Positions 59,334 through 64,000 of a DNA stretch of 64,000 bases are shown piece after piece. A program made the translations under genes and the position numbers. The notes beneath the pieces are model-generated. The model saw only the letters and a program-made list of their open reading frames with translations, did no database searches and was not told where the DNA came from. Every line of letters begins with the position of its first letter. The first letter of the stretch is position 1. Source of the stretch: Algisphaera agarilytica (GTDB taxonomy: Bacteria > Planctomycetota > Phycisphaerae > Phycisphaerales > Phycisphaeraceae); contig NZ_JACHGY010000001.1 of the NCBI RefSeq assembly GCF_014207595.1, positions 1,364,001-1,428,000 on the forward strand, written 5' to 3'.

Positions 59334-60890
59334 ATGCCCCACCGCCCCGCCGCCCTTGCCCCCGCCCTGTTTGTGATTTGCTGGTCGCTCGTGCTGGCGT
59401 GCACCCCGGGCGTGAGCCAAGCCCAGTCCCCGACCCCGCCGTTCGACGCGGTGGTGATTGAGGCCAACACGATGGTGCGTTCGGGCGCCGGCCGGGCGTA
59501 CTACGAGGTCGGCTCGCTGGAAGTGGGGGCCGAAGTGGTGGTCGAGGCCGAGCTGTTCGGCTGGTACAAGATCGAGTGCCCCGAGGGCGTGTACTGCTTT
59601 GTCGAACGCAAGAACGTCAACGTCCGCGGCGACGGCAGCCTGGGCGTGATCGAGACCGACGGCACCGCCATCAACGCGGCCCACGCCACCAAGGGCCCCG
59701 CCGACAGCTACCGCAAGCTCATGGACCTGGACGCGGGCGACACCGTCGAGATCGTCGACGAGGTGAACAACGCCTATAAGATCAAGCCGCCGAAGAACGC
59801 TTACGTCTTCCTGCCCCCCGGCTCGATCGAGCCCGCCGCCAACCGCGCCCCGGCCCCCGCGCCGGCCGAGCCGGTCGACCCCGAACCCGTGACGCCCACC
59901 GAACCCGCGCCCGCCCCTGCGGAAACCGAGCAAGCGCCCGAGCCGCCGGCACCGGTGGTCGTGAACCCTCCGGTGGAGCCGAAGCCCGCACCCGAGCCGG
60001 TGGTGGTCAACCCGCCCGCCCCCAAGCCCATCGATCCCGAACCCGTGACCCCGGCCCCCGCGCCCGAGCCCGCCCCGGCCGAAGTGGTCGAAGCCCCGTT
60101 GCCCGAACCCGAGGTCATCTCGTTTGACGAAGCGGTCGACCCCGTCGACGACAGCACCGCCGAGGCCAAGCCCGTGGACCTGCTCAACGACCCGACGGTC
60201 GATGTGCCCATCCCCGATGTGGAAGTCCAGACCGATGCGACCAACGAGATGCTGCGGGCGGTGGAAGTCGCGATGCTGCCCTACCTGAGCCTGCCCGTGG
60301 ATGAACAGCCCATCGCCAAGATGGTCAAGGGCTACGCCGACGCCTCCCAGATTGCGCAGCTCAGCGACAGCGACATGGCCATCGTGCGGGCCCGCCTCAC
60401 CCAACTCGAACGCAACCGCGAGCTCGCCTCCGCCCTGGCCGAAGCCGACGCGGTGACTGAAGAGATCAACGAAGGCCAGCCCGCCGCCAGCGAAGCCCCG
60501 GCGACCGACCCCCTGGCCGATGCCGAGACCCCTTCCGAAAGCGAAACAACCGACGCTGGCGACAGCCAGACGGATGCCGGTGACGAATCGGCCAGCACTG
60601 AGCCCAAGGCACCCACCCCGCCCGCGGTCCCGGCCGTGGCTTCGGAATACGACGCGGTCGGCATCCTCACCGCCTCCACCGTCCACACCGGTGCCAACCA
60701 GCCCGTGCTGCTCCGCCTGCTCGACCCGACCGGCAAACGCACAGTGGCTTACCTCGAGCCCAGCGAAGCGGTGGACACCGTCCAGATGATCGGCCGGATC
60801 GTCGGCATCGTCGGCGAATCGGTCTACGACCCCACCACCCGCCTCAACCTCATCCGCCCCACCCGCGTGGATGTGTTGAGCGCGAACTGA
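59334..60890 (+). CDS. Secreted bacterial SH3-domain protein with Pro/Ala-rich linker
   Basis: 518 residues from ATG 59334, with GGAG 9 bp upstream; ATG 59310 is possible. Signal peptide ending GVSQAQS. Two SH3b-like repeats follow: VVIEANTMVRSGAGRAYYEVG then ELFGWYKIECPEGVYCFVE, and DGTAINAAHATKGPADSYRK then VNNAYKIKPPKNAYVFLP. A long Pro/Ala/Glu/Val linker (about 170-270) and an acidic helical part come next. The C-terminal strand region LLDPTGKRTVAYLEPSE, then IVGIVGESVYDP, may be another SH3b. Likely binds cell wall or glycan. Confidence 0.78.
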   Translation: MPHRPAALAPALFVICWSLVLACTPGVSQAQSPTPPFDAVVIEANTMVRSGAGRAYYEVGSLEVGAEVVVEAELFGWYKIECPEGVYCFVERKNVNVRGDGSLGVIETDGTAINAAHATKGPADSYRKLMDLDAGDTVEIVDEVNNAYKIKPPKNAYVFLPPGSIEPAANRAPAPAPAEPVDPEPVTPTEPAPAPAETEQAPEPPAPVVVNPPVEPKPAPEPVVVNPPAPKPIDPEPVTPAPAPEPAPAEVVEAPLPEPEVISFDEAVDPVDDSTAEAKPVDLLNDPTVDVPIPDVEVQTDATNEMLRAVEVAMLPYLSLPVDEQPIAKMVKGYADASQIAQLSDSDMAIVRARLTQLERNRELASALAEADAVTEEINEGQPAASEAPATDPLADAETPSESETTDAGDSQTDAGDESASTEPKAPTPPAVPAVASEYDAVGILTASTVHTGANQPVLLRLLDPTGKRTVAYLEPSEAVDTVQMIGRIVGIVGESVYDPTTRLNLIRPTRVDVLSAN

Positions 60891-61240
60891 GCGTCGGGGT
60901 CCTCCGTTTAGCGGGCGGCACGAAGTGCCCCGCTAAGCCGTCGTCCGATCACCCCGCGCTATTTAAAACCACACGGAACACGCCGCGTCTCCCGCTCAAC
61001 ATGAGCCCGGATCGCACGACACGTTTCGCTTTAGTGTCAATCCCAAAAAAAAGATTCGCGTCCGTAAACCGCCCCCGCCGTTCCGGATGGTGGGTTTGTG
61101 CGGTTACGGTAAACCCGTAGTCCCCGGATAACGCTCTCCCGGTGTTATCTGCCGCCAAAGTCCCGACGATCTCCACGGTAGCCCGGCCCCATCAGTTCCT
61201 GGGGAACCCCGGCCCGAACGACTTACCGCAGGAGAATCGC
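60891..61240. other. Intergenic region with a REP-like hairpin, no gene seen
   Basis: 350 bases. Holds the hairpin at 60907-60936, a run of eight A residues near 61048, and a GATAAC/GTTATC pair around 61119-61147. A 75-codon leftward frame (60949-61176) has no start signal or family. The downstream gene's AGGAG is at 61230. Confidence 0.5.
60907..60936. repeat. Short hairpin, TTAGCGGG family
   Basis: TTAGCGGG and CCCGCTAA form perfect 8-bp arms around GCACGAAGTGC-like inner pairs, just after the SH3b gene. Short version of the elements at 38734 and 48183. Confidence 0.8.
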
Positions 61241-61792
61241 GTGTCACAATCCCCCATCCGCATCGGCCAAATCCTCGTCGAAAACGGCGTGCTCACCGAA
61301 CAGCAGGTCTTCGAGGTCGTTCAGGCCCAAAAAACCCAACAACTCCCCTTCGGCGTGCTCGCCGAGCAGATGTTCGACGTCACGCTGCAATCGATCGAAG
61401 CCGCGTGGATCGAGCAGTACCACCGCTTTACCGGAACCATCGACCTGTCCGAGCAGAAGTTCGACGCCGAGGCCCTCAAGCTCATCAGCCGTCGGCAGGC
61501 CTGGCAGTTCGAGATCCTGCCCATCGGTTTTGAGCCCAGCGGCGAGTTGCTCATGGCCGCGTCCAGCACCCGCCTCGCCCGGGCCGTGACCTTTGCCACC
61601 AACCGCATCAACCGCGTGGCCTACTTCCGTGTCGCCGAGTCGGCTCAGCTACGTATGTTCCTCCGCGAGCACTACCCCATGCCCGAGGTTTCGCAGAAGA
61701 TCATCGAGCGTGCCCGCGACATGGCCGACGGCTTCGAGACCTGGCCGCACGACGAAGACGCCGACCTCAACGAACTGCTGAAGTCGGCGTGA
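61241..61792 (+). CDS. Stand-alone GspE/PilB N-terminal-type (MshEN) domain protein
   Basis: 183 residues from GTG 61241, chosen because AGGAG is 6 bp upstream. Starts RIGQILVENGVLTEQQVFEVVQAQ, then FGVLAEQMFDVTLQSIEAAWIEQY, the two-helix repeat that begins type II secretion and type IV pilus assembly ATPases, where it can bind cyclic-di-GMP. The second half (LISRRQAWQFEILPIGFEPSG, LLMAASSTRLARAVTFATNR) matches the second subdomain of the same module. No ATPase domain follows. Perhaps a signalling adaptor. Confidence 0.7.
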   Translation: MSQSPIRIGQILVENGVLTEQQVFEVVQAQKTQQLPFGVLAEQMFDVTLQSIEAAWIEQYHRFTGTIDLSEQKFDAEALKLISRRQAWQFEILPIGFEPSGELLMAASSTRLARAVTFATNRINRVAYFRVAESAQLRMFLREHYPMPEVSQKIIERARDMADGFETWPHDEDADLNELLKSA

Positions 61793-61847
61793 TCCGAACG
61801 CACGTGTCGGTTTAGCGGTCGATCAATGATCACCGGTTGCGCTTAGC

Positions 61848-64000
61848 TCAATTAAACGGATTATTCTTCAAATCGCTGCCCCCCGAGGTCGGCGATTTTT
61901 TCTTGTCGTCCGTGCCCGACTTATCGGCACCGCCCCAGGGCTCCATGACCAACTCGAAGTCCCGGCCGTCCCGCAAGATCATCGTGCCCCGCCAGACACC
62001 CTGGTCCTGCGGGAACAGGTCCAGCGGCTCATCGGACTCCTCGAGCGGCAGGTCTTTGATCTGCTGCACCTCAAACGCCTTCAACTGACTGGGCGTCGTG
62101 ATGCGGATCGCCAACTGGTCTTCGGGCACGCCCAGCTCCGGCGTCCCGCTGGAGAAACGGATCGCTCGGCCATCGGCAATCAAACGCGTCACCCCCAGCG
62201 TGGTCCGCTCGGAGGTTTCGACCACCGCAGCGCCCTCCGCCCGGGCTTGGGCCACCGACGGGTCGCTACCGAGAATGGGGTCCGAGGCTCGGCCCACCCC
62301 GCCTTCGGCCGGAGCCAGACCCGTCACGATCATCACCAGGCGGTAATCGCCCGCCGCACTCCGGAGGCGCTGGGTGTAGATGTCTTTGCGTGCATCCACC
62401 CAGGCCTCAACCATGCTGTCGGACGTCTTGGTTTTGCGGTCATCCTTGAACCGCTCGAACATCTTATATTGCAGTTCACGGTCGCCGCCCGCCATGGCGG
62501 TCAGCGCGGCGAACGCCCCGGCGGCGAGTTGCTCGTCGGTGGCCACCGCGGCCTGCATCAGATTGCGTTCGCCGCCCGCGGCCTCGCCCCAGGCCGAGGG
62601 GTCGGGCAATTCACCCGCCGCCAGCTCCTGCGCAAACCAACCGATCACCCCGCCCCGGCCGCCGCCGGCTTCGTCCCGCATCAGGCCGGTGACCGGCTCG
62701 GGCCCGTCGCCCAGCGCCTCGTACACACGATTCGCAAACGTCTCGCGGGCATCGGGCTCCATCTCGCGGAGCGCCGTGTCGAACGAACGCTCCGAACCCC
62801 GCAGCACCCGCGCCGCGTGACGCGAGGCCGGCTGATCGCCTTCGACCACCACCCGCAGCAGCGAACCATCCGCCCGCGCCGCATCGGACTGCCGGGCCAG
62901 GAACGAGACCAACGACGAAGGCGTGCTCCGGGGATCACTCAACCCCGCGTCCACGATCATGGCCAGCGGGTCCGAGTCATCGGCCTCGGTCGCCGGGTTC
63001 GATCGGCGTGACCCCGAGGTGGGCCGGTCGGTCAATTCGAAGTGGCGCAGCACCAGCCAGCCCTTCTTGCGGAGCAACGGGTCGCCGGAGTTCAGCAGCC
63101 GGAACAACGAGTGGTTCGCCGAGTCCAGCGGGATACCCGAGGTGATCATCAGGTCCAGCGGCGCATCCTCGGCCGACTCGGACTCGCGGAAGACCATGCC
63201 GCTCAGACCGCGCGCCAACGGCGTGAGGATCGGGGCGGGTTCGTCGGCCCGGGCCAGCAAGTCCAGCGTACGGCTCACCACCGACGGGTCGTTGGAACCC
63301 AGCAGCTGGAGGTTCACCCAGCCCCCCACCACCTCCGGCTGTTCACCGGCCGAGCGCAGGACCGCCGCGACGGCCGCGTCGAAACGCGGCTTAGGCAGGT
63401 TGTCAAAGCGGACCCCGCTGATCACCGCGGTGACGGTTTGCTCGTCATCAGGAATGGTCACCAGGAACTGCTCGACCACCAGGCCCGCATCGGCGCCGTC
63501 TTCATCCGACAGCATCGCGTTGACTGAATTGATCGCCCCCGACACGCCGTCGCCCGTCGCTTCGCCGTTGCGCGACGGGGCCGCGTCGGCGAGTTGCAAC
63601 GAAAGCTCGGCCCTCAACGCGGCGAGCTGGATCGCCGGGTCACGCGTCTCCCGGGCAGACGCGGCCAGGACCTGCGACACCGCAGGGGTAGCCGGTTCGA
63701 CCTGAGCCAGGGCGTACACCGTGCGGTTGCGGGCCAGGGTGTCGGGGCTCTGCAGCATCTTCTCCAGCAGCTTCGACACCACGTCGTCGGGCGCCGCCTT
63801 GCCGGGGAACTCGGATTGAGCGACCGCGGTGGCCAATAGACGCTGAGTCCACGGGTGCGGGTCGCCCGCCATCGCGGCGAGCTGCCGGATCTGGGTGAGT
63901 TCTTCGGTGGAGTAATCGCCTTCGCCCGAGGCGTTGCGACCGCCGCCCCGCCCGCTGGCGAGCGTGGTCAGCAGTTCCCAATCATCGAAGTCCATCGTCC
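61848..64000 (-). CDS. Helical-repeat protein of unknown function, N-terminus outside the window
   Basis: At least 716 residues; no stop is met before the right edge, and the first in-window ATG (63995) is probably internal. Mostly short paired helices of HEAT-like type (QLAALRAELSLQL, ARNRTVYALAQVEPATPAV, VSRTLDLLARADEPAP, ADGSLLRVVVEGDQPASRHAARVLRGS in parts). The C-terminal part (TTLGVTRLIADGRAIRFSSG, TMILRDGRDFELVMEPWGG) is beta-rich and ends in a Lys/Ser/Asp tail. No catalytic motif seen. Confidence 0.6.
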   Translation of the reverse strand, partial: TMDFDDWELLTTLASGRGGGRNASGEGDYSTEELTQIRQLAAMAGDPHPWTQRLLATAVAQSEFPGKAAPDDVVSKLLEKMLQSPDTLARNRTVYALAQVEPATPAVSQVLAASARETRDPAIQLAALRAELSLQLADAAPSRNGEATGDGVSGAINSVNAMLSDEDGADAGLVVEQFLVTIPDDEQTVTAVISGVRFDNLPKPRFDAAVAAVLRSAGEQPEVVGGWVNLQLLGSNDPSVVSRTLDLLARADEPAPILTPLARGLSGMVFRESESAEDAPLDLMITSGIPLDSANHSLFRLLNSGDPLLRKKGWLVLRHFELTDRPTSGSRRSNPATEADDSDPLAMIVDAGLSDPRSTPSSLVSFLARQSDAARADGSLLRVVVEGDQPASRHAARVLRGSERSFDTALREMEPDARETFANRVYEALGDGPEPVTGLMRDEAGGGRGGVIGWFAQELAAGELPDPSAWGEAAGGERNLMQAAVATDEQLAAGAFAALTAMAGGDRELQYKMFERFKDDRKTKTSDSMVEAWVDARKDIYTQRLRSAAGDYRLVMIVTGLAPAEGGVGRASDPILGSDPSVAQARAEGAAVVETSERTTLGVTRLIADGRAIRFSSGTPELGVPEDQLAIRITTPSQLKAFEVQQIKDLPLEESDEPLDLFPQDQGVWRGTMILRDGRDFELVMEPWGGADKSGTDDKKKSPTSGGSDLKNNPFN

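Noticed and set aside
60949-61176. 75-codon leftward frame in the gap before the MshEN-type gene
   Set aside because: No start signal, no conservation pattern, and the area is explained by a hairpin and an upstream region.
1-64000. tRNA, rRNA, tmRNA or RNase P genes
   Set aside because: I scanned by eye for the T-loop GGTTCGA(A/T)TCC pattern and conserved rRNA, tmRNA and RNase P blocks. The few TTCGA strings found lie inside coding genes without cloverleaf context.

Overview
The window looks like a chromosomal piece of a marine planctomycete, most likely class Phycisphaerae. The grounds are high GC, PEP-CTERM exosortase-type secreted proteins, sulfatases, many glycoside hydrolases for red-algal polysaccharides, pilin-like proteins with diverged prepilin sites, a type IV pilus ATPase, and an ECF sigma factor fused to a membrane and sensor domain. 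This placement is inference; there is no rRNA or tRNA in the window to confirm it.

Layout. 1-639: end of a PilT/PilU-type ATPase. 675-14331: an agar/porphyran utilisation locus. It has a secreted FN3 plus beta-propeller hydrolase, then a seven-gene leftward block (three GH117 paralogues, GH16, KDPG-type aldolase, GH29, GH86 lipoprotein) and a divergent S1 sulfatase broken by a frameshift. 14396-23189: an empty GC-rich stretch, a small secreted protein, a Gfo/Idh/MocA oxidoreductase, a methyltransferase, a second GH86-like protein lacking the expected acid/base Glu, and a GH92/glycosyltransferase pair. 23542-28260: two PEP-CTERM proteins, an APH-like kinase, a fatty-acid desaturase and a DUF2726 protein. 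28314-30375: a compact, lower-GC type II restriction-modification island (C5 methyltransferase, controller protein, Eco29kI-like GIY-YIG nuclease) with a visible C-box between divergent promoters. 30404-64000: mostly housekeeping genes (acnB, miaA, topA, glnA, phosphohexomutase, metG) mixed with lipoproteins, a sulfatase, two pilin-like proteins, an OstA/LptC-like protein, an MFS transporter, a subtilase, an SH3b protein, a GspE-N-type protein and a partial helical-repeat protein.

How it works together (inference): secreted or lipid-anchored GH16 and GH86 enzymes would cut agar or porphyran outside the cytoplasm, and sulfatases remove sulfate. The signal-less GH117 and GH29 enzymes would trim imported oligosaccharides to 3,6-anhydro-L-galactose, L-galactose and D-galactose, and the aldolase would finish the 2-keto-3-deoxy acid branch. 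No dedicated importer or local regulator is visible.

The most unusual signal is a 39-bp element that inserts, always in one frame and orientation, the peptide KPRAAEQSDKAPD or a close variant into coding sequence. There are six copies in the OstA/LptC-like gene and one inside topA. A second short repeat sits in frame inside miaA. Several families of palindromic intergenic repeats also mark gene 3' ends throughout.
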